Assembly (NCBI RefSeq): GCF_003946115.1
Contig: NZ_RHOH01000002.1
Span: 310,001-374,000 of the forward strand
Length of the DNA stretch: 64,000 nucleotides
Direction of reading: 5' to 3'
Origin: Lacticaseibacillus daqingensis
GTDB lineage: Bacteria > Bacillota > Bacilli > Lactobacillales > Lactobacillaceae
The translations under genes and the position numbers were made by a program. Below the pieces are notes generated by a model. That model had not been told where the DNA came from and did not search any database. It saw only the letters and a program-made list of their open reading frames with translations. How positions within the stretch are numbered: position 1 is the first letter of the stretch; each line of letters begins with the position of its first letter. Shown one piece after another: positions 54,654 to 63,331 of the stretch.

Positions 54654-55676
54654 TTATACAATTTCGGCTTTTTGGATTTCATTGTTGAAAATCTCCTCAC
54701 ACGTCTTCCAATCGTGCATCTTTCGAGGCCGAGTATTTAACTCTTTGGTGATATTAATCATGTCAGATTGAGTCTTGCCCTCAAAGGTTTGTTTTTTGGG
54801 CAAGAACGCACGAATTAGACCGTTGCTGTTCTCATTAGTACCGTTAGTACCGCGTTCTTCAGGCGCATAAGAATGCGCAAAATACAGCTTTTTGTGGTAT
54901 GTGTCTTCAATTCTGCCGATCAGTGTTGTATTAGCGAACTCTGCTCCATGATCGCACGTCAACGACAACACGTGATTGCCATACAACGACATGAACGTAT
55001 CAATTACAGGGACTAACGCCTTACCTGTCTGAGCTTTTGCAAACGCCGCAAATGTTAGTCGTGTGAGCCGTTCATTGAACGTGACAATCACTTTTTTGCC
55101 ATCACGTGACGGTAGAACGCAATCAAGTTCCCAATCACCAAAACGTTCGCGATTGTTGATGACCTCGGAACGATTATCAATCGAGCGGTCTTTGATCATT
55201 TTACGTTTTGCTTCCGTAAGGGCCTCTTTGCGACGCTTAGGACGCCTGTGATACCGTTTAATCTGGTCGTGACCGACCTTTGGAACCCAGCCACGAAATA
55301 TCCAGTTGTAGACGGTATTGCGGCATACAGTGATTTCTACGTTCCCATGTACGATTTGGTCGGGCGACCAGTGGTGTGAGTAACCTTCTGCGATAATTTC
55401 GACCATTTTAGTCGTCACAAAGCATTTACGGCCAATCTTAGTACTCCGTGAGCGGGCATTAGTCTCGGCAATCATGGCATTATAGCGAAGGATACGTTGA
55501 CGCTGCCTTGGCCTAAGCATCTTGTAATCCTGGAACTCTTGGCTGCGTAGGATTTCGCGTGAGATTGTGCTACGGTTTCGATGTAGTATACGCGCGATGT
55601 CTGCTTGAGTCTTACCATCGTTCCATAAAAGTTCAATTTTACCGCGTTCGGCCTCACTTAGATGCTTGAATGTCAT
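54654..55676 (-). CDS. IS30-family transposase
   Basis: A 340-residue DDE transposase. N-terminal HTH_38 (LSEAERGKIELLWNDGKTQADIARILHRNRSTISRE, about 5-44), a second helix-turn-helix, and the catalytic core with Asp in WELDCV, Asp in TCDHGAEF and Glu in GTNENSNGLIR. It appears intact. The frame stays open to 55952, but the upstream part does not look coding and crosses a terminator; ATG 55676 with GAGAGGGTGG upstream is the start. GC content is clearly lower than that of the flanking chromosome. Confidence 0.95.
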   Translation of the reverse strand: MTFKHLSEAERGKIELLWNDGKTQADIARILHRNRSTISREILRSQEFQDYKMLRPRQRQRILRYNAMIAETNARSRSTKIGRKCFVTTKMVEIIAEGYSHHWSPDQIVHGNVEITVCRNTVYNWIFRGWVPKVGHDQIKRYHRRPKRRKEALTEAKRKMIKDRSIDNRSEVINNRERFGDWELDCVLPSRDGKKVIVTFNERLTRLTFAAFAKAQTGKALVPVIDTFMSLYGNHVLSLTCDHGAEFANTTLIGRIEDTYHKKLYFAHSYAPEERGTNGTNENSNGLIRAFLPKKQTFEGKTQSDMINITKELNTRPRKMHDWKTCEEIFNNEIQKAEIV

Positions 55677-55744
55677 GTTGCTACCACCCTCTCCGTGATT
55701 GAATTTTAGCTGAAAACTGCGTTCATTCTGCTGTACCCACCTTG

Positions 55745-55787
55745 AAACACAAAGAGCCGTAGACGATGTCTGCGACTCTTTGTGTTT
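55745..55787. terminator. Bidirectional terminator between transposase upstream region and phosphatase
   Basis: AAACACAAAGAG (55745-55756) pairs with CTCTTTGTGTTT (55776-55787), and CGTAGAC with GTCTGCG inside. It ends the leftward phosphatase operon before the transposase gene. Confidence 0.9.
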
Positions 55788-55789
55788 GT

Positions 55790-56341
55790 TTATAAAGACC
55801 AGGAAGAAAATTCGACCAAGCCGCCATCGTGCATAGTGACGCGTGTGATGTCTCCGAAGTGCATCTGTCCCCAGAAAGCATACCCCGATCCCGGAATGCC
55901 CGCTTCGATGATACTGCTCATTGCCGTGCCATGTGCGCCAACCGCAACCCAAGCATCTTCAGGTAGGCTGCGCATGAAGTCTAAATATCGGTATTGTACA
56001 CCGCGGATCGACTCACCTTCACCGTTAGCGAATCCAAGATCACGCCATTGATGCAGCACGTAGTCGGAAAACTCTGCTTTATCCGAGATCCAACTAGGCA
56101 TTTTGCGCTCGACTAATCGTTCATCTTGGATTATCGGGAGCTGATGATCTGCTGCTAGTGGCGTTACGGTTTCTAATGCGCGTAACAGAGGGCTGGAATA
56201 AATCGCAGTGTATGGCGTGCTGTGTAGCTGTTTTACGAGTTGCTGAGCCTGTTCACGTCCATGAGCGGCTAACGGGCGCTTGAAGTCGTCGTGAATCGTT
56301 GTGTCGGGCTGTCCATGTCTGATTAAGTCAATAGTTGCCAA
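55790..56341 (-). CDS. Histidine phosphatase family protein
   Basis: A 183-residue phosphoglycerate-mutase-like protein. LIRHGQP (Arg8-His9-Gly10) holds the phosphohistidine; YSSPLLRALET and the second His in VGAHGTAMSS complete the site, so it should be an active phosphatase of unknown substrate. The start is TTG 56341, with GGAGG about 11 nt upstream. It is the last of three leftward genes in the island; stop is followed at once by a terminator. Confidence 0.88.
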   Translation of the reverse strand: MATIDLIRHGQPDTTIHDDFKRPLAAHGREQAQQLVKQLHSTPYTAIYSSPLLRALETVTPLAADHQLPIIQDERLVERKMPSWISDKAEFSDYVLHQWRDLGFANGEGESIRGVQYRYLDFMRSLPEDAWVAVGAHGTAMSSIIEAGIPGSGYAFWGQMHFGDITRVTMHDGGLVEFSSWSL

Positions 56342-56375
56342 GAATTAATGGCCTCCGTTTAGGCGGTGTTGGTTG

Positions 56376-56672
56376 TTAGTTATGTGCCATGAAATAAATT
56401 GCTGTAAATAGCGTGACTACAAGGACGGCTATTAAATATTCAAAGAGTAATTTGCTACCACGGGGCATTTGAGAAAACTTAACGTGTGAATGTCCCTGAA
56501 ATGCAAATGAGAGGCCGTATGCAAATATTGCGATAAACGAATAACCAATTAGACCCATAGTCCCGAAGCCCAACAAATTGCTCTGTGAGCCCGCAGATTG
56601 GTGACCAAATAAACCGAGTATGACCATCACAAGAAACACAAAAGTTGGCGATGCAATCAATATCTTTTTCAT
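56376..56672 (-). CDS. Small membrane protein, unknown
   Basis: A 98-residue protein with three hydrophobic helices (about 7-24, 36-58 and 75-95) and a polar loop GHSHVKFSQMPRGSK between the second and third. No family recognised. AGGAGG lies 8 nt before ATG 56672. It is 21 bp after the 122-residue gene and 34 bp before the phosphatase, so the three form an operon. Confidence 0.7.
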   Translation of the reverse strand: MKKILIASPTFVFLVMVILGLFGHQSAGSQSNLLGFGTMGLIGYSFIAIFAYGLSFAFQGHSHVKFSQMPRGSKLLFEYLIAVLVVTLFTAIYFMAHN

Positions 56673-56693
56673 GACGAAAGGCCTCCTGAGTCG

Positions 56694-57062
56694 CTATGTC
56701 TCACCACGTTGGATTCTGCCAAGCTGTTCGAGTCCCAATTCTATTTCATGCCTCGTGTAGTTATTTTGCATGAGTTGGCTATCACTCATATTGTTGATTT
56801 CTCCAAAATACCACGTTCCAAGTACGATAAACTTCTCCTCAGACATTGCGTATCTGCGACTGAATAAGAATCTGGTGGCTTCGTGCAAGGTGCCGTCACT
56901 GATAAACTGTTCAAGCTGTTCTTGATTGGGCAACTTCTGAGCTTCCTTTTGAGGAAAGACGATCTCGTTTCCCGGATTGCCATTACCCTTACCCAATAGA
57001 TACCCAAGACCTTGTGAAAATGCTTTGATTTGTCTAAGCAGCACATCGTTTTCTTCCTGCAA
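56694..57062 (-). CDS. Unknown 122-residue cytoplasmic protein (possibly DUF6483-like)
   Basis: A soluble, helical protein beginning MQEENDVLLRQIKAFSQGLGYLLGKG, a phrase I associate with the DUF6483 family of lactobacilli; the rest carries charged helices and no catalytic motif. The start is TTG 57062, preceded by GGGGTGAG. First gene of the leftward three-gene cargo. A possible minus-strand promoter is TTGACA (57175-57180) with TATGAA (57154-57159), but its 15-bp spacer is short. Confidence 0.6.
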   Translation of the reverse strand: MQEENDVLLRQIKAFSQGLGYLLGKGNGNPGNEIVFPQKEAQKLPNQEQLEQFISDGTLHEATRFLFSRRYAMSEEKFIVLGTWYFGEINNMSDSQLMQNNYTRHEIELGLEQLGRIQRGET

Positions 57063-57261
57063 TCAGCTCACCCCTTTATCAGAAGTGTAAGCCTTTTCTG
57101 ATAAGGGAACAATACAAATATTAACGCTTAGACGATCTACTCCTTATTGTTTTTTCATACAAGCAATATTCACTTGTCAAAGAACGCCAAACAAGCCCCA
57201 GCCCTTGCTACTACTAGATTCTCACATAGCGAATGCTGATAGGTGGGGTCTGGTGGTCGTC

Positions 57262-57275
57262 TTGTTGCACTTTAT
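57262..57275 (+). repeat. Right inverted motif of the island
   Basis: TTGTTGCACTTTAT, inverted relative to 54607-54620 with one mismatch; ends 12 bp before the right direct repeat. Confidence 0.65.
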
Positions 57276-57287
57276 AATGGACTCTAC

Positions 57288-57303
57288 AACTAGAAAATAT
57301 AAG
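57288..57303 (+). repeat. 16-bp direct repeat, right copy
   Basis: AACTAGAAAATATAAG, identical to 54579-54594. Confidence 0.8.
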
Positions 57304-57699
57304 GGAAATCTGTGGGATCATTGCGCACTCCCCTTGGGTTTGACTGGCGCGTGTGACCAGCATGATCCCCATATCCAGTCGCCGATCACCGCGAGCCAGT
57401 TGGTTCAGCAGTTGGCTTGTGCTTTCTTGTGCTTTGCTGAGAGTTGTGCGAGTGTTTGTGAGGCGCGCTTGCTGATGATCGCGCCATTGTTCAGCTTGTT
57501 TGTCTCATTGCGGCGCCGATCAGATTCGGTCCCGGGTTGGTTTTGCGGCCCGAGCCAGTTCCAGTTCCGGTGCAGCTCAAACCACATTGCACCGTTTGAC
57601 TGGTTTGAACAACTCGCCGAATCTAAACGGTCAGATTTGGGTCGCTATCGATCAGCAACTGACCAGGCCCTTTCACGTCTCAATCGATTGGCTACAATC

Positions 57700-57730
57700 A
57701 AAAACGCCACCCGCTCCAAGCAAGTGGCGT
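57700..57730 (-). terminator. Terminator of the small membrane gene
   Basis: On the minus strand ACGCCAC and GTGGCGT pair around a 13-nt loop and are followed by TTTT. Confidence 0.7.
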
Positions 57731-57741
57731 GTGCATCGAAT

Positions 57742-57900
57742 CTAGTTGTCCGCGTGAAAATGGCGTCTGAGTTTGGCCAGGTCATCGTCCGTTAAAGCGC
57801 GCAGTGCCCACAAGATGCCGAATCTGACGCCGAGCGCAACAGCCAAGAACAAGAGGCCAAAACCGCCGATGAGTAAAATGAATTCAAAAATTTCTGCCAT
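57742..57900 (-). CDS. Small single-pass membrane protein
   Basis: A 52-residue protein: hydrophobic helix at about 5-32 (FEFILLIGGFGLLFLAVALGV), then a charged tail LTDDDLAKLRRHFHADN. AAGGAG lies 9 nt before ATG 57900, which decides the start against ATG codons upstream. Terminator follows. Unknown family. It is 79 bp downstream of argF in the same direction and could be read with the arginine operon. Confidence 0.6.
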   Translation of the reverse strand: MAEIFEFILLIGGFGLLFLAVALGVRFGILWALRALTDDDLAKLRRHFHADN

Positions 57901-57979
57901 GGTCGTCATCTCCTTGCGCTCATCGTAATCGATAACGCTGCCCGCAGCAATCAATCTGACTTACATGCATGGCGCCTGG

Positions 57980-58996
57980 TCAGTTGAACAAGGCCTCGGG
58001 CAAAAACGGGTCGCCTAAGGTGGCGGCCATGATGGCTTTGATCGCTGGCATCCGGTTGGCGGCTTCTTCAAAGACAACGGACTGCGGACTGGTGAAGACC
58101 TCATCGGTGATTTCCAGCGCCGCAAGGCCGAATTGTTCGCCGAGCTGTTTCCCCACCACGGTGTTGTGGTCGTGATAAGCGGGCAGGCAGTGCATGATGA
58201 GCGGCTGCTTGCCGGTGGCGGCCACGAGCGCGGCGTTGACTTGGTACGGCAGCAGCTGCGCGATGCGCTCGGCTGGGTCAACGACTTCGCCCATGGAGAC
58301 CCAGACATCGGTGTACACAGCGTCGGCGCCGTCTGCAGCCGCCTGTGCGTCTGCCGTCAGCAGGACCTCACTGCCCGCCTGCGCCGCGTAAGCTTTGGCC
58401 TGGGTCACAATCGCCGGCGCCGGCCAAAGCGCCTCAGGGGCGCCGATATGGATGTTTACGCCGAGCATGGCCGCCGTGGTGATCAGCGAGTTGCCCATGT
58501 TGCTCCGCCCATCACCAAAGTACGCGAGCGTCAGCCCCTTGAGGTGGCCAAAGTGTTCCTGAAGCGTCAGAAAATCCGCGATCATCTGCGTCGGGTGCCA
58601 CTCATCGGTCAGGCCGTTCCAGACGGGCACCCCACTGTTGGCAGCTAGGGTCTCAACGGTGGCCTGCGCGAAGCCACGGTACTCAATGGCGTCAAACATG
58701 CTGCCGAGGACCTTGGCGGTGTCTTCAGTGGACTCTTTTTGCCCGAACTGAATGTCGTTTTTGCCCAGAAACTCCGGGTGCGCCCCCAGGTCGGTGGCAG
58801 CAACAGTGAACGCGGCGCGGGTGCGCGTTGACGTCTTCTCGAACAGCAGCGCAATGTTTTTGCCCTGCAGGTACGGGTGTGGGATGTTTTCTGCCTTGAG
58901 AGACTTGAGGTGCTGGGCAAAATCGATCAGCACCTGCAGCTCTTTGGGCGTGAAGTCGATTTCTTTGAGAAAAGAACGGTTCTTAAAGTGATTCAT
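57980..58996 (-). CDS. argF: Ornithine carbamoyltransferase
   Basis: A 338-residue enzyme making citrulline from ornithine and carbamoyl phosphate. STRTR (56-60) binds carbamoyl phosphate; HPTQ and HCLPA follow. The operon is biosynthetic (argCJBDF), so ArgF rather than catabolic ArcB is the likely role, though sequence alone cannot separate these. The start ATG 58996 lies in the last codons of argD, using the AAGGAGGAG there; the 14-bp overlap implies coupling. Confidence 0.95.
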   Translation of the reverse strand: MNHFKNRSFLKEIDFTPKELQVLIDFAQHLKSLKAENIPHPYLQGKNIALLFEKTSTRTRAAFTVAATDLGAHPEFLGKNDIQFGQKESTEDTAKVLGSMFDAIEYRGFAQATVETLAANSGVPVWNGLTDEWHPTQMIADFLTLQEHFGHLKGLTLAYFGDGRSNMGNSLITTAAMLGVNIHIGAPEALWPAPAIVTQAKAYAAQAGSEVLLTADAQAAADGADAVYTDVWVSMGEVVDPAERIAQLLPYQVNAALVAATGKQPLIMHCLPAYHDHNTVVGKQLGEQFGLAALEITDEVFTSPQSVVFEEAANRMPAIKAIMAATLGDPFLPEALFN

Positions 58997-60134
58997 GGGG
59001 CTCCTCCTTCAGAACATTGGCAATGGTGGTCAGCCCGAGGTTGAGCTCGGCTGGTGTACTGATCAGTGGCGGTAGCAACCGAAGCGTGTTATGCTTCGCG
59101 GCCAGCGTTAGGACGCCGGCTGCCTGAAGTTGACGAATGACCGTTGTGACCGGCCGGTCGGGCGCCAAGTGAATGCCGATCATGAGGCCGCGCCCAGACA
59201 CGCCGGTGACCGCCGGTAATGGGGCGATCTCTGTGGTCAGTTGCTGCCAAACCCCGATCGCCTTGTGCTGGACTTGCGCGAGGAAGTCAGGGGTCAGCGC
59301 GGTCAACACCGCACTAGCCGCAGCCAACGCCAACAGGTTGCCGCCGAAGGTCGAGCCGTGCACCCCTGGGCCAAACGCTGGCGCTAGAGCTGCCGAACCG
59401 ATCATGGCGCCGATCGGCAGCCCGTTGCCCAGCGCCTTGGCGCAGGTCACGATGTCGGGCGTGAGGCCGTATTGCTGGTAGCCGAATCGTGTCCCGGTGC
59501 GGCCGATCCCGGTCTGCACCTCATCGACGATCAGAAGTACCCCATTTTGGTGGCAGGCCGCCGCGATGGCAGTCAGCCAAGTGGTGTCGGCGGGATAGAC
59601 GCCGCCCTCCCCTTGGATGACTTCCAAAATAACCGCGGCCAGCGCCGGGGTGATGGCCGTGACCGCCGCTGGATCGTTGTAATCCGCGAATTGGATATCT
59701 GGCACCAGTGGCCCGAATCCTTCGCGAATTGAGGGGTTGCCGGTCATGGACATGGCGCCGAACGTGCGCCCGTGAAACCCATTGTTGAAGGCCAGCACCT
59801 GGGTGCGACCGGTGGCTTTGCGCGCGAGTTTGAGCGCGGCTTCGTTGGCTTCGGTGCCGGAGTTACAAAAGAAGACGCGCTGTGCTGGTGTGGCCAGCAA
59901 GTCAGCGGTGTGTTCCTGAAGTGCGCTGGCGTAAAGGTTTGAGGTGTGCCACAGGCGGGTCATCTGGTCACTGACGGCCGCTGTGATCGCTGGGTGGGCG
60001 TAGCCAAAGCTGCATACCCCGATGCCACTGGTCATGTCGAGGTAGGTTTGACCGGTGGCATCGGTCAAGTGAACGCCGGTGCCTGAAACGAGGTCAATGG
60101 GGAATCGGTCGTAAGTGGGAAACAGGTGTGTCAT
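58983..60134 (-). CDS. argD: Acetylornithine aminotransferase
   Basis: A 383-residue PLP enzyme of class [28 protein letters not shown] and the PLP Lys in [10 protein letters not shown] are seen. It makes N-acetylornithine. The frame extends to 60188, but ATG 60134 ([16 protein letters not shown]) has AAAGGAAG before it and gives the family N-terminus. It lies 22 bp after argB and overlaps argF by 14 bp. Confidence 0.95.
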   Translation of the reverse strand: MTHLFPTYDRFPIDLVSGTGVHLTDATGQTYLDMTSGIGVCSFGYAHPAITAAVSDQMTRLWHTSNLYASALQEHTADLLATPAQRVFFCNSGTEANEAALKLARKATGRTQVLAFNNGFHGRTFGAMSMTGNPSIREGFGPLVPDIQFADYNDPAAVTAITPALAAVILEVIQGEGGVYPADTTWLTAIAAACHQNGVLLIVDEVQTGIGRTGTRFGYQQYGLTPDIVTCAKALGNGLPIGAMIGSAALAPAFGPGVHGSTFGGNLLALAAASAVLTALTPDFLAQVQHKAIGVWQQLTTEIAPLPAVTGVSGRGLMIGIHLAPDRPVTTVIRQLQAAGVLTLAAKHNTLRLLPPLISTPAELNLGLTTIANVLKEEPHESL

Positions 60135-60156
60135 AAGGGCTTCCTTTCGCAATGAA

Positions 60157-60891
60157 CTAGCTGGCGCGCCGAATGTGGGTGCCGGCATGGGTCAGGTCAT
60201 CCGTGATGACGACTTGCGCCCCACTTTGGGCCCCGACCAGTGCAGCCTGCACTTTTGGTTGCATGCCGTTGGTGATGATGTGCTGGTCGATCAGTGCCGT
60301 CACTTCGCGCGTGGTAAGCGTTGGGCGAACGGTCCCGTTGGCCATCACCCCGGGCACATCGGTCAGCAGAATGAGGCGGCTGGGGTGAAGAAACTGCGCG
60401 ATGCTGGCTGCGGCCATGTCGGCGTTGACGTTCAGCATGGCCCCCGCCGTGGTTTGGGCTAGTGGTGCGAGCACGCCGATGTGGGTCGCGAGCAGCTGGC
60501 GCAGCAGGGCCTGATTGACGCTGGTGATTTGACCCACCGCTCCGTATGCCGGCTCAAGGGGGGTGCCGACCAGCAGCTGTTGATCGGCGGTGTTGAGGCC
60601 AAGCGCGGGCAAGCCTGCCGCGCTCAGGGCCTGGCACAATGCGGGCTGGACGAGTCCAAGGAGGACCGCCTGCGTCACAGTCAGTGTGGCGGCATCGGTG
60701 ACGCGAATGCCGTTGATTTTGCGCGGGGTCAGGCCGAGCCGAGTGCTCCAGCCGTTGATCTGTGGCCCCCCGCCGTGAATGAGGAGCAGCGCGATCCCCT
60801 GCTGGTGCCAAGTAGTCAGCTGGTGAAAAAAGCTGGCAGGCAGGCTGGTGGCGGCATTGCCCCCGAGTTTAATGATAATCAGGTCTTTCAT
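60157..60891 (-). CDS. argB: Acetylglutamate kinase
   Basis: A 244-residue amino-acid kinase. KLGGNA (8-13), HGGGPQIN and the ADP-site LLTDVPGV are present. It is shorter than the 258-300 residues common elsewhere, but typical for lactobacilli and Bacillus. It is usually the arginine-inhibited step only in long forms with an N-terminal extension, which is absent here. ATG 60891 has AGGGG upstream and 10 bp gap from argJ; frame extension to 60984 overlaps argJ and was rejected. Confidence 0.95.
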   Translation of the reverse strand: MKDLIIIKLGGNAATSLPASFFHQLTTWHQQGIALLLIHGGGPQINGWSTRLGLTPRKINGIRVTDAATLTVTQAVLLGLVQPALCQALSAAGLPALGLNTADQQLLVGTPLEPAYGAVGQITSVNQALLRQLLATHIGVLAPLAQTTAGAMLNVNADMAAASIAQFLHPSRLILLTDVPGVMANGTVRPTLTTREVTALIDQHIITNGMQPKVQAALVGAQSGAQVVITDDLTHAGTHIRRAS

Positions 60892-60901
60892 GAGTGGGCC
60901 C

Positions 60902-62089
60902 CTAACTGCGGTAGGACGCATTGATTTTGACGTAGTTGTAAGTGAGGTCACAGCCCCATGCCTGACCGGTGGCGGTGCCAACACCCAGTGCTACTTCAAT
61001 GGTGACTTTGGGCTGGGCCATGCTGGCCTTGACGGTCGCTTCATCGTATGCCACGGCAACACTGTCTTGCACCAGCGGCAACCCGTTGATGGCCACTGCC
61101 GTGTGGTCGACGGCCACCGCCGCATCCGTTTGGCCGATGGCGCCCATGATGCGGCCCCAGTTCGGATCATTGCCGAACAGCGCGGCTTTGACGAGGTTCC
61201 CCCCGACCACTGCCTTGGCGACCTTTTGCGCGTCGGCATGCGTGGCCGCACCGGTCACGTTCACCTCAACCAGCTTGGTGGCCCCTTCCCCATCCGCAGC
61301 AATGCCTTGCGCCAGGACTGTCAGCACCCGCGTGAACGCTTGCTGAAAGGCGGCAAATTCGGGGTGCTGCGGGGTCAAGGGGTGGTTGTGGGCCTCACCG
61401 TTTGCAAGGGCCAACACCATGTCGTTGGTGGAGGTGTCGCCGTCGACGGTGATCTGGTTGAAGGTCTGGTCAACGGTCGCGCTGAGCAGGGCCTGCAGAT
61501 CGGTTCCCTCAATGGCGGCATCGGTAAAAATAAACCCGAGCATGGTGGCCATTTTGGGGTGGATCATCCCCGAGCCCTTGGCAAAGCCCGCGATCGTCAC
61601 CGGCTGCCCGTCGAGGGTCAGCGTCACGCTGACCACTTTCGGGTGCGTGTCGGTGGTCATAATGGCGGTGGTCACCCCAGCGTCGTGGGTCAACCGCAAC
61701 CGGGCGATGCCGGCTTTAAGCTTTGCCATCGGCAGCTGCGTGCCGATCACGCCGGTTGACGCAACGCCGACCAGATCCTCAGGCAGATCTAAAGCGGCCG
61801 CGCCCCACTGGCGCACGGTGGCGACATTGGCCAGGCCTTGGGCGCCGGTGCACGAGTTCGCGCACACGCTGTTCATGATGATGGCTTGCAACTGGTGCTG
61901 GCCCCCGATGAGCGCTTTCATCACGCGCGTTGGGGCGGCCTGAAACTGGTTGGTGGTGTACGTGCCGGCAGCGGCCGCAGGCACGGTGGAAACGAGCCAG
62001 CCGAGGTCGTTTTTGGTGTGGCGCAGGCCGGCGTTGAGCCCGTCGGTGTAGTAACCCTTGGGCCAAAGCAGTGTGTTGGTTTCGTTCAT
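60902..62089 (-). CDS. argJ: Bifunctional ornithine acetyltransferase / N-acetylglutamate synthase
   Basis: A 395-residue precursor that cleaves itself before Thr182 in the motif KMATMLGF (ATML at 181-184) to give the alpha and beta chains; Thr182 is the nucleophile. It recycles the acetyl group from acetylornithine to glutamate. Whether it also makes acetylglutamate from acetyl-CoA cannot be seen, but no argA is visible. AGGAGG lies before ATG 62089; the extension to 62149 overlaps argC. Confidence 0.95.
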   Translation of the reverse strand: MNETNTLLWPKGYYTDGLNAGLRHTKNDLGWLVSTVPAAAAGTYTTNQFQAAPTRVMKALIGGQHQLQAIIMNSVCANSCTGAQGLANVATVRQWGAAALDLPEDLVGVASTGVIGTQLPMAKLKAGIARLRLTHDAGVTTAIMTTDTHPKVVSVTLTLDGQPVTIAGFAKGSGMIHPKMATMLGFIFTDAAIEGTDLQALLSATVDQTFNQITVDGDTSTNDMVLALANGEAHNHPLTPQHPEFAAFQQAFTRVLTVLAQGIAADGEGATKLVEVNVTGAATHADAQKVAKAVVGGNLVKAALFGNDPNWGRIMGAIGQTDAAVAVDHTAVAINGLPLVQDSVAVAYDEATVKASMAQPKVTIEVALGVGTATGQAWGCDLTYNYVKINASYRS

Positions 62090-62099
62090 GAGGCGCCTC

Positions 62100-63131
62100 C
62101 TAAGGCAGTGTGACCGTGGTGGGAAGCCCTGCCGTTGGGGCAAAGCCAAAGAATTGATTGAAGTTTTGGAGCGCCTGGCCCCCTGCCCCTTTGATCAGGT
62201 TATCGATGACACTGACCACCATTAGGCACTGGGTGGCCGGGTTATAGACGGCCCCGATGGCGCAGTAGTTGGCGCCGACAACGGTTTTCAGGGTCGGCAT
62301 CGTTTCGCCGAGATACTGCACCCAAGGCTGATTGGCGTAAGTGGTCGTGAAGGCCTGGTCGACTTGCGCCGCTTGGGCCGGCGTGCAGGTCAGATAACAG
62401 GTGCTCATCAGGCCGCGGGTCACCGGTAGCAGCGTGGTGCTGAACTGTAGCGCCTTGATCGTTGGATCCCACGCTTGAAGCTGTTGCAACATCTCGGGGA
62501 GGTGTTGATGTTGGTTGAGTTTGTAGAGCTGCAGGTTTTCATCGGTGACGCTGAAGTGCGTTGCCGTGCTCAGCGATTTGCCTGCGCCGGACGTCCCGGA
62601 CATGGCGTGCACAATGATGCGTGCCGGGTCGATCAGGTGCTGCTGCACCAGTGGGGCCAGGGCCAGTAGTGTGGCGGTCGCATAGCACCCCGGGTTCGCC
62701 ACGTAGGCATGCCCTGCCGCAGAGCCGAACTCCGCCAACCCGTAGTAGGCCGAAGCCAACGCCTCGGCGGGCGCGGCGGGCTGGTGGTACCAGGCGGTGT
62801 AAGCCGCAGGGTCTTTGAGCCGAAAGTCGCCCGACAAGTCGATAACGGGAAACTGAGCGGCCAGATACGGCGCGGCTAATTGGCGCGTGACCCCGGCTGA
62901 GGTGGCGAAAAAGACGGCCTCGGTGGTGGCCATGATCCGGGTTGCGGAATAAGGTTGCACCATGGCGTCAGGGGTCAAGAACCCCAACGGTGGCACCAGC
63001 GTGGCTAACGGTGTCGGGGTGGTCAGGTTGTGCCCGTAGAGAGTCACCGCTTTGATGGCGGGGTGACTGAGGAGCATCTGGTAAAGCGTCATCCCGGAGT
63101 AGCCGGTGACGCCGATCAATGCGACTTGCAT
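62100..63131 (-). CDS. argC: N-acetyl-gamma-glutamyl-phosphate reductase
   Basis: A 343-residue NADPH-dependent reductase. The Rossmann motif GVTGYSGMTLY (7-17) and the catalytic Cys149 in NPGCYATA are clear. First gene of the leftward arginine operon argCJBDF. The start ATG 63131 is followed directly by MQVALIGVTG; the ribosome site GAGGCGAT lies 5 nt upstream. It is divergent from carA. Confidence 0.95.
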   Translation of the reverse strand: MQVALIGVTGYSGMTLYQMLLSHPAIKAVTLYGHNLTTPTPLATLVPPLGFLTPDAMVQPYSATRIMATTEAVFFATSAGVTRQLAAPYLAAQFPVIDLSGDFRLKDPAAYTAWYHQPAAPAEALASAYYGLAEFGSAAGHAYVANPGCYATATLLALAPLVQQHLIDPARIIVHAMSGTSGAGKSLSTATHFSVTDENLQLYKLNQHQHLPEMLQQLQAWDPTIKALQFSTTLLPVTRGLMSTCYLTCTPAQAAQVDQAFTTTYANQPWVQYLGETMPTLKTVVGANYCAIGAVYNPATQCLMVVSVIDNLIKGAGGQALQNFNQFFGFAPTAGLPTTVTLP

Positions 63132-63331
63132 GCGATCGCCTCATTTCATGTGTTGAGAGAAGCTTACAACTCGGCCTTTAGAAACACAAGCAAAAAATAC
63201 TAAATATGCACAAAAAATCCGATTATTCAGAATTTTTCCGTGAAAAATCCGACAATTATACATAATAGTTGACATTTTAATCATGATGCCGTTTACTGAA
63301 TGAAACCCCATTCAGAATCGAGATGGCCACA
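63132..63331. promoter_or_regulatory. argC-carA divergent control region
   Basis: 200 bp, strongly AT-rich. Rightward carA promoter: TTGACA (63269-63274), 17 bp, TTTACT (63292-63297). A leftward TATAAT lies at 63256-63261 (minus strand). AAAAATCCGA occurs twice at 63213 and 63243, exactly 30 bp apart. ATTCAGAAT occurs at 63225 and 63310. CTGAATG-N6-CATTCAG (63296-63315) is a perfect inverted repeat on the carA -10, and ATTTTTC-cgt-GAAAAAT at 63232-63248. ATGCACA near 63206 matches half an ARG box. ArgR control is likely. Confidence 0.6.

Larger units (their letters stand above)
54595..57287. mobile_element. Candidate IS30-type element with cargo, bounded by inverted motifs and direct repeats
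   Basis: The interval holds a complete IS30-family transposase and three leftward small genes, all of lower GC than the chromosome. ATAAAATGCAACAA (54607-54620) and TTGTTGCACTTTAT (57262-57275) are inverted copies with one mismatch. Each lies exactly 12 bp inside a copy of the 16-bp direct repeat (54579-54594 and 57288-57303). The outermost 12 bp at the two ends match poorly. An alternative is a plain IS30 of about 1.1 kb ending near 55730, in which case 57262-57303 is a leftover end of another copy. IS30 elements usually make 2-3 bp duplications, so a 16-bp repeat needs another explanation. Confidence 0.5.
57063..57741. other. Long gene-poor stretch at the right edge of the island
   Basis: 679 bp. 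The left part is AT-rich; composition rises after 57304. It contains the right inverted motif and the right direct repeat. A 196-codon rightward frame (57205-57795) has no ribosome site and non-protein-like composition. On the minus strand a long frame without start (about 57220-57470; phrases like STSQLLNQLARGDRRLDMGIML) may be a decayed gene. I assign no function. Confidence 0.5.

Noticed and set aside
55677-55952. Upstream extension of the transposase frame
   Set aside because: It crosses a strong terminator and the start of the antisense phosphatase gene; ATG 55676 gives the normal IS30 N-terminus.
57205-57795. Rightward 196-codon open frame
   Set aside because: No ribosome site, mixed composition, crosses the right repeat and a leftward terminator and overlaps the small membrane gene; no recognisable protein features.
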